Under the pieces are notes generated by a model. The model saw nothing but the letters and a program-made list of their open reading frames with translations. It made no database searches and had not been told where the DNA came from. DNA of 61,141 nucleotides from Spirochaetaceae bacterium (GTDB lineage: Bacteria; Spirochaetota; Spirochaetia; Treponematales; Rectinemataceae): the NCBI GenBank assembly GCA_025355995.1, contig JANXYQ010000110.1, forward strand, positions 1 to 61,141. The letters run 5' to 3'. Each line of letters starts with the position of its first letter. The stretch's first letter is position 1. This document shows positions 18,856 to 26,356 of the stretch, piece after piece. The position numbers and the translations under genes are program-made.

Positions 18856-20316
18856 ATGGCGAAAGAGACAATACTCGTAGTCGAGGACGAGACGCTCGTC
18901 GGGCTTGAATTGAAGGAAGACCTCGAGCGGCTCGGCTATTTCGTGCCCGAGGTCATAGAGAGGGGAGAGGCGGTCGTCCAGGCCGTCGCGCGGCATCGGC
19001 CCGACCTCGTGCTCATGGACATCCGCCTGCGTGGGAGCCTCGACGGCATCGAGGCCGCCTACCAAGCCAAGGCCGAGTTCGACCTGCCCATCATCTACCT
19101 CACCGCCTACTCCGACCCCGACACGCTGCGGCGCGCCGCGCTGACGGGGCCCGACGCCTTCCTGCTCAAGCCCTTCGACGAGCGCGAGCTCGCGGCCAAC
19201 GTGGAGCTCGCGCTCTCGCGGGCCAAGAGCGGCGAGCCGCTCAGGCGGGAGCTTCGAGGGGCGATCTCGCTCGTGGACGCATTGGAGGAGCCCGCTCTCA
19301 TCGTCGATCTGGAAGGCCGGATAGCGCACGCGAACAAGGCAGCCGTCGCCTTCCTCAAGGTCTCCGACTCGAGCCTGCTCGCCCGCGTCGAGCTTTCGGC
19401 CATACTCGAGGACTCCTGGAAGGAGCGGGGCCGCAAGCTCGTCAAGCTCAAGGGCGCGGAGAGCGAGGCGAAAGGCGCGATGGCGTCGATCGAGAGGCTG
19501 CTCCGCTCCGACGGCCGCGAGTACGGCAGCCTGGTGATACTCGGAAGCATGGAAAGGCGTGAGCGGCTCCTCCTCGAGGCCTCGGCCGCGGAGGCGAACG
19601 CCAGTCTGATCAGCTACCTTCCGGGGCCCGCCGCAGCGGGGAAGGGCTACCGCGTCGCCGGCTTCCTCGATCCCTGTCTCTCGGGATCCGGAGACTTCTT
19701 CGACGTCTTCCCCGCCGGGGAGGGCCGGACCGCCTTCTACGGCCTCGACGTCATGGGCCATGGCGTCATCGCCTCGCTCATGGCTTTTTCCCTCCGCGAT
19801 ATCCTTCCCGCGCTGGGCGGGGAGACGCTCGGGGAGACGCTCGGGCCTGCCGAGGTCGTCCGATCCCTCTACGAGCGCTACGGGCGTAGGAACGATAGCG
19901 CGGTGGGGGCGACGTTCTTCACGATCGCCTACGGCGAGATCGAGATCGCTTCCGGCGCCTACCGGATCGCCCGCGCGGGTTATACGCCCGTGCTTCACCT
20001 GGAGGCCGGCGGCAGGATGCGGGTGCATTACACGAAGGGCTCCGCGGTAGGGGTGACGCGGGAGGCGGAAATCGAGGAGGCGACCGGCACGCTCGCGTCG
20101 GGGGACCGGCTCCTCGTCGCGTCGGACGGCCTGCTCGCGTCTTTCGGCGACGGCCTCCTCGATACCTCGCTCGAGACCCTGAGCGCCTTCGCGGACGGCT
20201 ACCGTGGGGCCGGGCTCGAGGCCTTCGTCGACGCCTTCAGGCGGCGCTCGCGCGAGTCCCCGGCTGTGGAAGGCTTGGAGGACGACGTCAGCCTCCTCGT
20301 GATCGAGCGCCTATAG
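18856..20316 (+). CDS. Response regulator with PAS-like and PP2C (RsbU/SpoIIE) phosphatase domains
   Basis: 486 residues. The receiver domain (1-120) has VVEDE at its acidic pocket, phospho-acceptor Asp in LVLMDIRLRG and Lys in FLLKPFDE. A PAS-like middle (about 135-235) starts LVDALEEPALIVDLEGRIAHAN. The PP2C/SpoIIE serine phosphatase domain (about 250-486) has DFFDVF, FYGLDVMGHGVIAS and the closing LEDDVSLLVIERL. Such proteins dephosphorylate an anti-sigma-factor antagonist when the receiver is phosphorylated, releasing a partner-switch sigma factor or another target. No antagonist (STAS) or anti-sigma kinase is adjacent. The HATPase protein at 40.5 kb is a distant possibility only. AGGAGG precedes the ATG. 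Confidence 0.88.
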   Translation: MAKETILVVEDETLVGLELKEDLERLGYFVPEVIERGEAVVQAVARHRPDLVLMDIRLRGSLDGIEAAYQAKAEFDLPIIYLTAYSDPDTLRRAALTGPDAFLLKPFDERELAANVELALSRAKSGEPLRRELRGAISLVDALEEPALIVDLEGRIAHANKAAVAFLKVSDSSLLARVELSAILEDSWKERGRKLVKLKGAESEAKGAMASIERLLRSDGREYGSLVILGSMERRERLLLEASAAEANASLISYLPGPAAAGKGYRVAGFLDPCLSGSGDFFDVFPAGEGRTAFYGLDVMGHGVIASLMAFSLRDILPALGGETLGETLGPAEVVRSLYERYGRRNDSAVGATFFTIAYGEIEIASGAYRIARAGYTPVLHLEAGGRMRVHYTKGSAVGVTREAEIEEATGTLASGDRLLVASDGLLASFGDGLLDTSLETLSAFADGYRGAGLEAFVDAFRRRSRESPAVEGLEDDVSLLVIERL

Positions 20317-20382
20317 CATCGCGAGGCCGTTTCCTTCCTATTCCGCCTGCGCTACAATGATCGAGCTCGGGAGGGAGGGCTG

Positions 20383-21813
20383 ATGGAGGGTACCTACGAC
20401 GTCGCCATTATCGGAGCGGGGGTCTGCGGCGCGAATATAGCCCGCAGGCTCTCGGCCTACGAGCTGGACGTGGCCTTGCTGGACAAGGAGGCCGACGTTT
20501 CCTTCGGGGTGTCCAAGGCCAACTCGGGGATCGTCCACGGCGGCTTCCATCACAACAAGAAGTACCTGAAGGCGCGCCTCGAGATACAGGGTGCCATGAT
20601 GTTCGACCGCCTGAAGGCGGAGCTCGATTTTCCCTTCGTCCGCTGCGGCATCGTAGTCGTCGCCCTCCACGAGGACGAGATCCGCGCGGTCGAGCAGCTC
20701 TACGCCCAAGGCGTGGAGAACGGCGCGATCGGCATCGAGATGTGCTCGCGCGAGAGGATGCTGGAGCTCGAGCCTAGCTTGAGCCGCGACGCCCTGGGCG
20801 GGCTCTACGCCCCCGGCGGAGGCATCGTCGAGCCCTACCGCTTCGTGTTCTCCCTGGTCGAGTCGGCGGCCAAGAACGGCGTCCGGCTGCTCACCGGATG
20901 GGAGGCGTCCGGCGCGATTCGCGAGGGCGAGGCCTGGTCCCTGCGCGCGTCGGACGGCAGGAGCCTCCGCGCGCGCTACGTCGTCAATTGCGCGGGACTC
21001 TACGCGGACGAGGTCTCCCGCATCTTCGGGGCCGAGGATTACGCGATCAAGGGCCGCAAGGGCGAGTACTACCTCCTCGACAAGCTGACGCGCGCCAAGC
21101 CCGGCCGCGTGGTATTCCCCGTGCCCACCTCGGTCTCCAAGGGCATGCTGATCGTGCCGACCGTGGAGGGCACGGTGCTCCTCGGGCCGACGGCCAGCGC
21201 GATCGACGACAAGGGCGACGCAGCGACGACGAAGGAGCAGCTCGAGACGATCCTGCGCAGCGCGCGCAACATGATCCCGGATATCTCCGAGACCGACGTC
21301 ATCACGAGCTTCGCGGGCATCAGGTCCATACTCGGGGAGGACTACTACATCGACGCCTCGGCCAAGGTCCCCGGCTTCATACAGGTCGCGGGCATCCAGT
21401 CTCCAGGGCTCACCGCGAGCCCCGCCATTGGCGAGTACGTGAAGGACCTGCTCAAGAAAGCGGGCCTCGTGCTCGTCGAGAAGGCCGATTGGGATCCCTG
21501 CGTGGCCAAGCTGCCCCGCGCCAAGGACCTGTCGCCCTTCGAGCTCGACGCCCTCGTGGCCGAGGATCCCGCCTACGGCGAGATCGTCTGCCGCTGCGAG
21601 CGCGTGACCGAGGCTGAGATCGTCGCCGCGATACGCCGCGGCCACACTACCCTCGATGGGATCAAGTACTTCACGCGGGCGCAGATGGGCCGCTGCCAGG
21701 GCGGCTTCTGCACATACAAGATCCTCAAGATACTGATGAGGGAGACTGGCATGAGCTGGGACCGGATAACCAAGCACGGCCGCGAATCGACGGTCCTCCG
21801 GGGCGAGCTATGA
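20383..21813 (+). CDS. GlpA-like FAD-dependent dehydrogenase with C-terminal [2Fe-2S] domain
   Basis: 476 residues. The FAD-binding GxGxxG is VAIIGAGVCGANIARRLS at the start. The DAO-type oxidoreductase domain (to about 385) carries SKANSGIVHGGFHH, as in the glycerol-3-phosphate dehydrogenase / L-2-hydroxyglutarate oxidase family. A BFD-like iron-sulfur domain (about 398-450) has CRCERVTEAEI and QMGRCQGGFC. In this arrangement it oxidises a 2-hydroxy or glycerol-phosphate substrate and passes electrons on to partner subunits. It overlaps the next FAD gene by 4 bases, and DUF1667 follows. This trio is a known anaerobic alternative to GlpABC in Thermotoga and Firmicutes. sn-Glycerol 3-phosphate is the likeliest substrate, but glpK and glpF are not here. 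Confidence 0.85.
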   Translation: MEGTYDVAIIGAGVCGANIARRLSAYELDVALLDKEADVSFGVSKANSGIVHGGFHHNKKYLKARLEIQGAMMFDRLKAELDFPFVRCGIVVVALHEDEIRAVEQLYAQGVENGAIGIEMCSRERMLELEPSLSRDALGGLYAPGGGIVEPYRFVFSLVESAAKNGVRLLTGWEASGAIREGEAWSLRASDGRSLRARYVVNCAGLYADEVSRIFGAEDYAIKGRKGEYYLLDKLTRAKPGRVVFPVPTSVSKGMLIVPTVEGTVLLGPTASAIDDKGDAATTKEQLETILRSARNMIPDISETDVITSFAGIRSILGEDYYIDASAKVPGFIQVAGIQSPGLTASPAIGEYVKDLLKKAGLVLVEKADWDPCVAKLPRAKDLSPFELDALVAEDPAYGEIVCRCERVTEAEIVAAIRRGHTTLDGIKYFTRAQMGRCQGGFCTYKILKILMRETGMSWDRITKHGRESTVLRGEL

Positions 21814-23066
21814 GGGAACTGAGCTTCGACGCCGTCGTGATAGGCGGGGGAGCGGCCGGCATGGCCGCCGCCCTCGAGCTCGAGGCGAGGGGACATGCCG
21901 TCGCGATCGTGGAGCGCGAGGAGCGCCTGGGCGGCATACTCGCCCAGTGCGTGCACAACGGCTTCGGCCTCATCGAATTCGACGAAGAGCTAACGGGGCC
22001 GGAGTTCGCCGAGCGCTTCGAGGAGAAGGTCGGCGCGAGGCCGATCAAGGTTCTCTGCGGCTGCACGGTCCTGTCGCTGGAGGCCGAGGGCCAGGACAAG
22101 GTCGTGTCCTGCGTATCGTCGGCCGAGGGCGTGATCGCCCTGAGGTCGAGGGCCGTCGTCCTCGCCATGGGCTGCAGGGAGCGCAACAGGGGCAACATCC
22201 GCATACCCGGCTCGAGGCCGGCGGGCGTCTACACCGCGGGCTTGGCCCAGCGGCTCGTCAACGTCGAGGGCTATGTGCCGGGCAAGGACGTCGTCATCAT
22301 CGGCTCGGGGGACATAGGCCTCATCATGGCAAGGCGCATGAGCTGGATCGGCTGCAAGGTCCACGCCGTCGTCGAGATCCTGCCGTATCCTTCGGGCCTC
22401 ACCCGCAACATCGTCCAATGCCTGCGCGATTTCGGGATCCCGCTCTACCTCTCGCACCTCACGACGGAGATATACGGAAGGGACCGCGTGGAGGGCGTCG
22501 AGGTCGCGCCGATCGAGAACGGCGCGCTCATGACGGCCAAGGCCTTCAGGATTCCCTGCGATACCGTACTCCTCTCCGTCGGCCTCGTGCCCGAGAACGA
22601 GCTATCGCGGACGGCGGGCGTGACGATAAACCCCATGACAAGCGGGCCCTGGGCCGATTCCTCCCTGATGACTAGCGTCTCGGGCGTCTTCGCCTGCGGC
22701 AACGTCCTCCACGTCCACGACCTCGTCGACTTCGTCGTGGAGGAGTCCAGGCGGGCGGGAGCCTTCGCCGCCGCCTGGCTGGCCGGCGCGCGGCCGGGGC
22801 GCGAGGTCCGCGTCAAGGCCGGCTCCAACGTCCGCTACGTCGCGCCCGCGCGGGTCGAGGCGGGTCGCGACAACAAGCTCTACCTCCGCACCATGATCGT
22901 GAAGAACGACGCCCTGCTCGAGGTCAAGCTGGACGGGAAGGTCCTCCTCTCCTCCAAGAAAAACCACGTCCAGCCCTCGGAGATGATCACGCTCAAGCTC
23001 GGCAAGGCCGAGCTCGCGGGGGCTGCCGAGCTCCCCGACGCGTCGATCGAGATTTCGATACTATGA
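21810..23066 (+). CDS. FAD/NAD-dependent oxidoreductase, partner of the GlpA-like enzyme
   Basis: 418 residues. The FAD motif VVIGGGAAGMAAALELEARG opens the protein and is followed by GGILAQCVHNGFGL. The NAD(P)-binding motif VVIIGSGDIGLIMARRMSWI lies near 160-180. FACGNVLHVHDLVDFVVEE (near 290-310) is the second FAD contact. It belongs to the pyridine-nucleotide disulfide oxidoreductase fold but has no CxxC redox pair in the usual place. It probably moves electrons between the GlpA-like subunit and NAD(H) or another carrier. Its ATG overlaps the stop of the upstream gene and the DUF1667 gene starts 10 bases later, so the three are one transcript. Confidence 0.85.
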   Translation: MRELSFDAVVIGGGAAGMAAALELEARGHAVAIVEREERLGGILAQCVHNGFGLIEFDEELTGPEFAERFEEKVGARPIKVLCGCTVLSLEAEGQDKVVSCVSSAEGVIALRSRAVVLAMGCRERNRGNIRIPGSRPAGVYTAGLAQRLVNVEGYVPGKDVVIIGSGDIGLIMARRMSWIGCKVHAVVEILPYPSGLTRNIVQCLRDFGIPLYLSHLTTEIYGRDRVEGVEVAPIENGALMTAKAFRIPCDTVLLSVGLVPENELSRTAGVTINPMTSGPWADSSLMTSVSGVFACGNVLHVHDLVDFVVEESRRAGAFAAAWLAGARPGREVRVKAGSNVRYVAPARVEAGRDNKLYLRTMIVKNDALLEVKLDGKVLLSSKKNHVQPSEMITLKLGKAELAGAAELPDASIEISIL

Positions 23067-23076
23067 GGAGAGGCGC

Positions 23077-23487
23077 ATGAGCCAGGAACTGACCTGCATC
23101 ACCTGCCCCATCGGCTGCCGGCTCGTAGTGGAGCGCACCGCCTCGGCCGGCGGCGGGAGGGACCCCGAAGGGGAGCTTTCGGTGAGCGGAAACCGTTGCC
23201 CCCGGGGCGCTGCCTACGCCCGCGAGGAGCTCCTCGCGCCTAAGCGGACGGTCACCGCCACGTGTAGGGCGCTCGCGAGCCAAGGTTCGCGAGCGAGCCA
23301 AGGTCAGGGTTCGGCCAGGCGCATCCCGGTGCGGACCACCGCGCCCTTCCCCAAGGAGAGGGTCGGCGAGCTGCTCGCGGCCATCTACGCCCTCGAGGAG
23401 CCGCTGCCGGTGGCGCGTGGCCGAGTCCTGATCAGAGACGCCCTCGGGCTCGGCATAGACGTAATCGCGACGAGGTCGCTAGGCTAA
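23077..23487 (+). CDS. DUF1667 small cysteine protein of the Glp-like complex
   Basis: 136 residues. The N-terminal ELTCITCPIGCRLVVE and GNRCPRGAAYAREEL supply four cysteines that could hold a metal or iron-sulfur centre. The C-terminal part (RIPVRTTAPFPKERVGELLAA onward) is the conserved core of DUF1667. The family is almost always the third gene after GlpA-like and FAD-oxidoreductase genes, as here. It is thought to be the third subunit, analogous to GlpC, but this is not proven. A 12-base direct repeat inside the gene adds ASQGSR-ASQGQG in a loop between the two parts. GGAGAGG precedes the ATG. Confidence 0.8.
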   Translation: MSQELTCITCPIGCRLVVERTASAGGGRDPEGELSVSGNRCPRGAAYAREELLAPKRTVTATCRALASQGSRASQGQGSARRIPVRTTAPFPKERVGELLAAIYALEEPLPVARGRVLIRDALGLGIDVIATRSLG

Positions 23488-23508
23488 GCGAGAATCGCGT
23501 CGTGCGCC

Positions 23509-23536
23509 GCAACCCGGAAGGGCTCGGGGGCGTCTA
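23509..23536 (+). promoter_or_regulatory. ECF-type promoter upstream of the sigma factor operon
   Basis: GCAACC (23509-23514) and CGTCTA (23531-23536) are separated by 16 bases. The AAC core at -35 and the CGTC core at -10 are the classical combination recognised by many ECF sigma factors. It lies 35 bases before the first gene of an operon that encodes an ECF sigma factor, so autoregulation is likely. Confidence 0.6.
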
Positions 23537-23571
23537 ATATCCGTCGAATAGGCGGAAAGAGAGGATTTTCG

Positions 23572-23907
23572 ATGGGTTTACCTGCGGCTGCCCAGATCAT
23601 CGTGTCGATAATTCCGATCGTCGGAATCGTCATGTGCACCGTCGTCGCCTTTTTCTATCTGCTGTGGAGCCACCGAGAGAAGGTGAGGCTTATCGAGAGG
23701 GGTCTGTACGAGTCGAGGAGGATCGACCTCGATACCTTCTGCCTCCTCGCGGGCCTGCTCCTGTCCAGCGTCGGGGCGGTCCTCTCGGTGCTCTTCATCG
23801 TGGTGGAGGGCGCCACCTACGCCCTGCTCGGGGGCTTGATCCCCTTGGCGGCGGGAGTCAGCTTCCTCGTCTTCTTCACGCTGCGGAGGAACCGGGCCGG
23901 GGTATGA
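23572..23907 (+). CDS. Small two- to three-span membrane protein, first gene of the ECF sigma operon
   Basis: 111 residues, mostly hydrophobic. The first membrane segment is at about 6-30 (IIVSIIPIVGIVMCTVVAFF), followed by a short cytoplasmic loop (WSHREKVRLIERGLYESRR). Two more segments lie at about 55-75 and 80-100. The loop between them resembles the DUF6249-type family often found with ECF sigma and anti-sigma genes. The function is unknown. Its stop overlaps the sigma factor ATG (ATGA), so production is coupled. It may help sense membrane state with the anti-sigma factor; this is inference from position. Confidence 0.65.
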   Translation: MGLPAAAQIIVSIIPIVGIVMCTVVAFFYLLWSHREKVRLIERGLYESRRIDLDTFCLLAGLLLSSVGAVLSVLFIVVEGATYALLGGLIPLAAGVSFLVFFTLRRNRAGV

Positions 23908-24476
23908 GCGCCGCCGATCAGGCGCGGGGCTCGAGCGACGAAGAGGCCATCGGGCGGGTCTTGGACGGGGACACCGAGGCCTTCTCGATCCTGGTGAGGC
24001 GGCACGGGGCGCGGGTGACGCGCCTGGGCATGAGCTTCTTCCGCGACGAGGAAGAGGCGGCCGACTTCACTCAGGACGTCTTCGTCAAGGCCTATACGGC
24101 CCTGGCGTCGTTCAAGGGACGGAGCCTATTCTCTACCTGGCTTCTCCGGATCGCGTACAACACCGCGATCAACACGAAGAAGCGGAAGAGGGAGCAGTAC
24201 TCCCTCGATCCGGAGATCGAGATCGTTGGGGAGCCGGGGACTGACGAGGCGCACCTTAGGGAAGAGACGGCCCGCGCCGTCCGCGGGGCGATGGCCGAGC
24301 TTCCGCCCCGGCAGGCGCTCTGCATAGAGCTATATTTTTATTATGACCTGAAGTATTCGGAGATCAGCGAGATCACCGGATACCCGGTGAATACGATCAA
24401 ATCGCATGTGTTCCGAGCGAAGCGGATACTGCGCGAACGGCTGGGATCGATCGGGGAGGACCGGAATGAGGCATGA
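23904..24476 (+). CDS. ECF-family RNA polymerase sigma factor
   Basis: 190 residues starting MSAADQARGSSDEEAIGRVL. Region 2 (about 25-95) contains EEEAADFTQDVFVKAYTAL and FSTWLLRIAYNTAINTKKR. Region 4 (about 130-180) has LPPRQALCIELYFYYDLKYS and the recognition helix VNTIKSHVFRAKRILRERL. It directs transcription from ECF promoters in response to an envelope or oxidative signal. A longer frame extends upstream, but the ATG at 23904 has the normal domain length and the coupled overlap with the previous gene. The anti-sigma gene overlaps its end by 11 bases. The candidate target promoter lies upstream of its own operon. Confidence 0.93.
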   Translation: MSAADQARGSSDEEAIGRVLDGDTEAFSILVRRHGARVTRLGMSFFRDEEEAADFTQDVFVKAYTALASFKGRSLFSTWLLRIAYNTAINTKKRKREQYSLDPEIEIVGEPGTDEAHLREETARAVRGAMAELPPRQALCIELYFYYDLKYSEISEITGYPVNTIKSHVFRAKRILRERLGSIGEDRNEA

Positions 24477-24954
24477 AGCGGCGCTAAGGTACCTCGACGA
24501 GCTCGACGCGAGGCAGGGCTACGGGCTCGCGCTCAGGCTTCACCTCGCCCGCTGCCCTTCCTGCGCCGCCTCCGCCCGTCGCGTCGAGGCGGCCCTGGTC
24601 GCCTTTCGCGAGGATACGCGTCGCGCGGATATCCGCGGCGCCGAGGCCATCCTCGCGGACTCTCGCGTCGAGGAGCGCGTCATGGCGGCGGTCAGGCTCA
24701 TGCCGCCGCCCCGGCAGGATTTCGCCCTGCGCGATTGGCTCTTTCCCGCCGCCGTCATAGCGCTCTCGATGTTCTTCCTGCCGCTGTTCGGCCAGGATAT
24801 CGGCTTCCTGGAGGCGCTTTTCGGCTCGGGCTACGCGCTCTCGTTGTCCCTGGTGCTCGGCGTGGGGTTCACCGCCTACAGCGCGCTCTTCGTCGCGACC
24901 CACCTGCTGGAAGTCCGATCCTACCTCGAGAAGCGGGGCCTGATGCCCCGCTAG
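24466..24954 (+). CDS. Zinc-binding anti-sigma factor-like membrane protein
   Basis: 162 residues. The N-terminus (MRHEAALRYLDELD...) carries LHLARCPSCAA, the HxxxCxxC zinc motif of ZAS anti-sigma factors. Two membrane segments follow, DWLFPAAVIALSMFFLPLF (about 85-103) and about 120-145. It should hold the upstream ECF sigma factor inactive until its signal arrives. The chosen ATG at 24466 has GGAGGA 5 bases upstream and lies within the end of the sigma gene. The gene ends 2 bases before the convergent stop of the first Hsp20 gene. Confidence 0.8.
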   Translation: MRHEAALRYLDELDARQGYGLALRLHLARCPSCAASARRVEAALVAFREDTRRADIRGAEAILADSRVEERVMAAVRLMPPPRQDFALRDWLFPAAVIALSMFFLPLFGQDIGFLEALFGSGYALSLSLVLGVGFTAYSALFVATHLLEVRSYLEKRGLMPR

Positions 24955-24956
24955 GG

Positions 24957-25529
24957 CTATTCGCCTTCTTTTAGGATCTCTATCTTTATGCCCTCGGGAG
25001 CCTGGGACTCCTCCTTGGGCGGGACGGTGACCTTGAGGATGCCGTTGCGGAAGATTGCCTTCACCCTGTCCTGGGCGAACTTATCGGCCGGCACGTAGTA
25101 TTTCTGCTTCTCGACGTCCTTCAGCTTTAGCCGGCGCTTGAAGTAGCGCACGTCGTCCTCGGGGAGATCCTCGAGGCCCATCTTGGCGGAAAACACCATG
25201 TAATCGCCCTGGAAGGTGAGGGCGATCTCCTTCTCGTCGAAGCCGGCGAGGGCGAATTCGAATACCATGACCTGTTCGCTGGTCAGGAAGATGTTCATGG
25301 GCGGGAAGGAATAGCCGGGATAGTAATCGGCGTTCTCGTCCTGGCCAAGGTCGAACCAGGGCTTGGCCCCTGGGCCGGCGTTCGTGTTTACGTGGACGTT
25401 GAAGTTGGGTCCCATTTTCTGGCCCATCTTCTCGCCCATGTCCTGGAAGTTGGCGCCGAAATTCTTCGCCGCGTCGAAGACCTCGTCGAGTATGGTTCCG
25501 ATATCGACGTACATCCTGTTGCCTTTCAT
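24957..25529 (-). CDS. Hsp20-family small heat-shock protein (second of a pair)
   Basis: 190 residues. The alpha-crystallin domain (about 75-185) shows FEFALAGFDEKEIALTFQGD, the typical first strands, and FRNGILKVTVPPKE, the conserved end motif. A long N-terminal arm (1-70) is acidic and Gly/Met-rich. The C-terminal tail PEGIKIEILKEG carries an IxI-like IEI motif used for oligomerisation. It is about 70 bases downstream of a paralogue in the same direction. Both share the motif KYxVPA(D/E)xxAQD. The protein holds unfolded clients for the DnaK system. Confidence 0.9.
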   Translation of the reverse strand: MKGNRMYVDIGTILDEVFDAAKNFGANFQDMGEKMGQKMGPNFNVHVNTNAGPGAKPWFDLGQDENADYYPGYSFPPMNIFLTSEQVMVFEFALAGFDEKEIALTFQGDYMVFSAKMGLEDLPEDDVRYFKRRLKLKDVEKQKYYVPADKFAQDRVKAIFRNGILKVTVPPKEESQAPEGIKIEILKEGE

Positions 25530-25553
25530 GACTGCCTCCCCGAGTCTCGCGCA

Positions 25554-25579
25554 AAGGCCGCCCCCGAAAGGGCGGCCTT
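25554..25579 (-). terminator. Hairpin between the two Hsp20 genes
   Basis: On the minus strand, AAGGCCGCCC (25579-25570) and GGGCGGCCTT (25563-25554) form a perfect 10-bp stem with a 6-base loop, followed by TTTGCG. It is likely a partial terminator, so the second Hsp20 gene may be made in lower amount. Confidence 0.55.
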
Positions 25580-25601
25580 GATCATACAGTACCGAATAAC
25601 C

Positions 25602-26132
25602 TTAGTTGCCCTCTTTGATGATCTCGATCTTGATTCCCTGTCCCTCGGGGTACTTTGGGGGAATGGTGACCGTGAGGACACCGTTCTTGAATGCCGCCTT
25701 GGCCTGGTCCTGGGCGTAGTCCTCGGCGGGAACCGAGTATTTCTGCCTATCGATGTCCCTGGGCCTGAAGCCGTGCCTGTAGAATCGGTCCTCGACGCCT
25801 TCGTCGTCGTCCCTGGGAGCGGCCTTGGCGGTGAGCACGAGGTAGTCGCCTTGGAAGGTGACCGACACCGCGCTCTCGTCCATGCCGGCGAGGGCGAACT
25901 CGAACACGAGGCTGCCGTCGCGGGCGGTATAGGAATTGGTAGGCGGGTAGAAGAAGGAGCCGGGGCGATCGCGGTGATTGTGGCGCGACCCGTGGCCGGA
26001 GCCGCAGCAGGACTCGAAGATCGGCCCCATATCCGGAGCCATGTCCTTCATCTTCTCGCCGAAATCGCGAGCCATGCGCACGAAATCGTCGAGCGAGCCG
26101 CCGAAATCGAAACCCTTGTCGAAGTTACCCAT
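25602..26132 (-). CDS. Hsp20-family small heat-shock protein (first of a pair)
   Basis: 176 residues from the ATG at 26132, which has GGAGG 6 bases upstream. A longer frame to 26252 lacks such a site, and its extra 40 residues look non-native. The N-terminal arm has MGNFDKGFDFGGSLDDFVRM and an unusual CC pair followed by a His-rich GSGHGSRHNHRD. The crystallin domain has FEFALAGMDESAVSVTFQGD and FKNGVLTVTIPPK. The tail is GIKIEIIKEGN. The CC/His stretch could bind metal. A hairpin lies in the leader (26159-26188). It faces the ECF sigma operon tail-to-tail via its paralogue. Confidence 0.88.
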   Translation of the reverse strand: MGNFDKGFDFGGSLDDFVRMARDFGEKMKDMAPDMGPIFESCCGSGHGSRHNHRDRPGSFFYPPTNSYTARDGSLVFEFALAGMDESAVSVTFQGDYLVLTAKAAPRDDDEGVEDRFYRHGFRPRDIDRQKYSVPAEDYAQDQAKAAFKNGVLTVTIPPKYPEGQGIKIEIIKEGN

Positions 26133-26158
26133 GATGTCCTCCAAAAAGCGAGGAAGCG

Positions 26159-26188
26159 CCGCGGCGAGGAAATGCCTCGCGACCGCGG
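26159..26188 (-). promoter_or_regulatory. Leader hairpin of the first Hsp20 gene
   Basis: Stem CCGCG/CGCGG (26159-26163, 26184-26188) continues after a 3-base bulge into GCGAGG/CCTCGC (26164-26169, 26175-26180) with a 5-base loop. It ends 17 bases before the ribosome-binding site. It is too GC-rich and too far from the start to be a classical RNA thermometer. Confidence 0.35.
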
Positions 26189-26300
26189 AACCCGATTCGC
26201 CCTCCGTACGGAGCGGCGAGCCTCGGGCCCCCTGACGGGCGACCTTCGGCATGCCTATAAGGTACTACCCCGGCGAGAGTAGGGCAAGGCGCTAAAACGA

Positions 26301-26338
26301 AAGGGGCAGCCGCGCTCGTCCGCGCGGCCGCCCCCCTT
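26301..26338 (-). terminator. Terminator of the 5'-nucleotidase gene
   Basis: On the minus strand a long GC stem (26338-26322 with 26315-26301, loop of about 6) is followed by TCGTTTTAGC. It lies 18 bases after the stop codon. Confidence 0.65.
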
Positions 26339-26356
26339 CATATACGGCGATCCGCG

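Noticed and set aside
23634-23903. Upstream extension of the ECF sigma factor frame by 90 codons
   Set aside because: It overlaps the membrane protein gene in another frame, is Arg/Gly-rich, and the ATG at 23904 gives the normal sigma length with ATGA coupling.
25602-26252. 40-residue longer start for the first Hsp20 protein
   Set aside because: No ribosome-binding site at the longer start; a strong GGAGG stands before the internal ATG at 26132, and the extra residues cover a leader hairpin.
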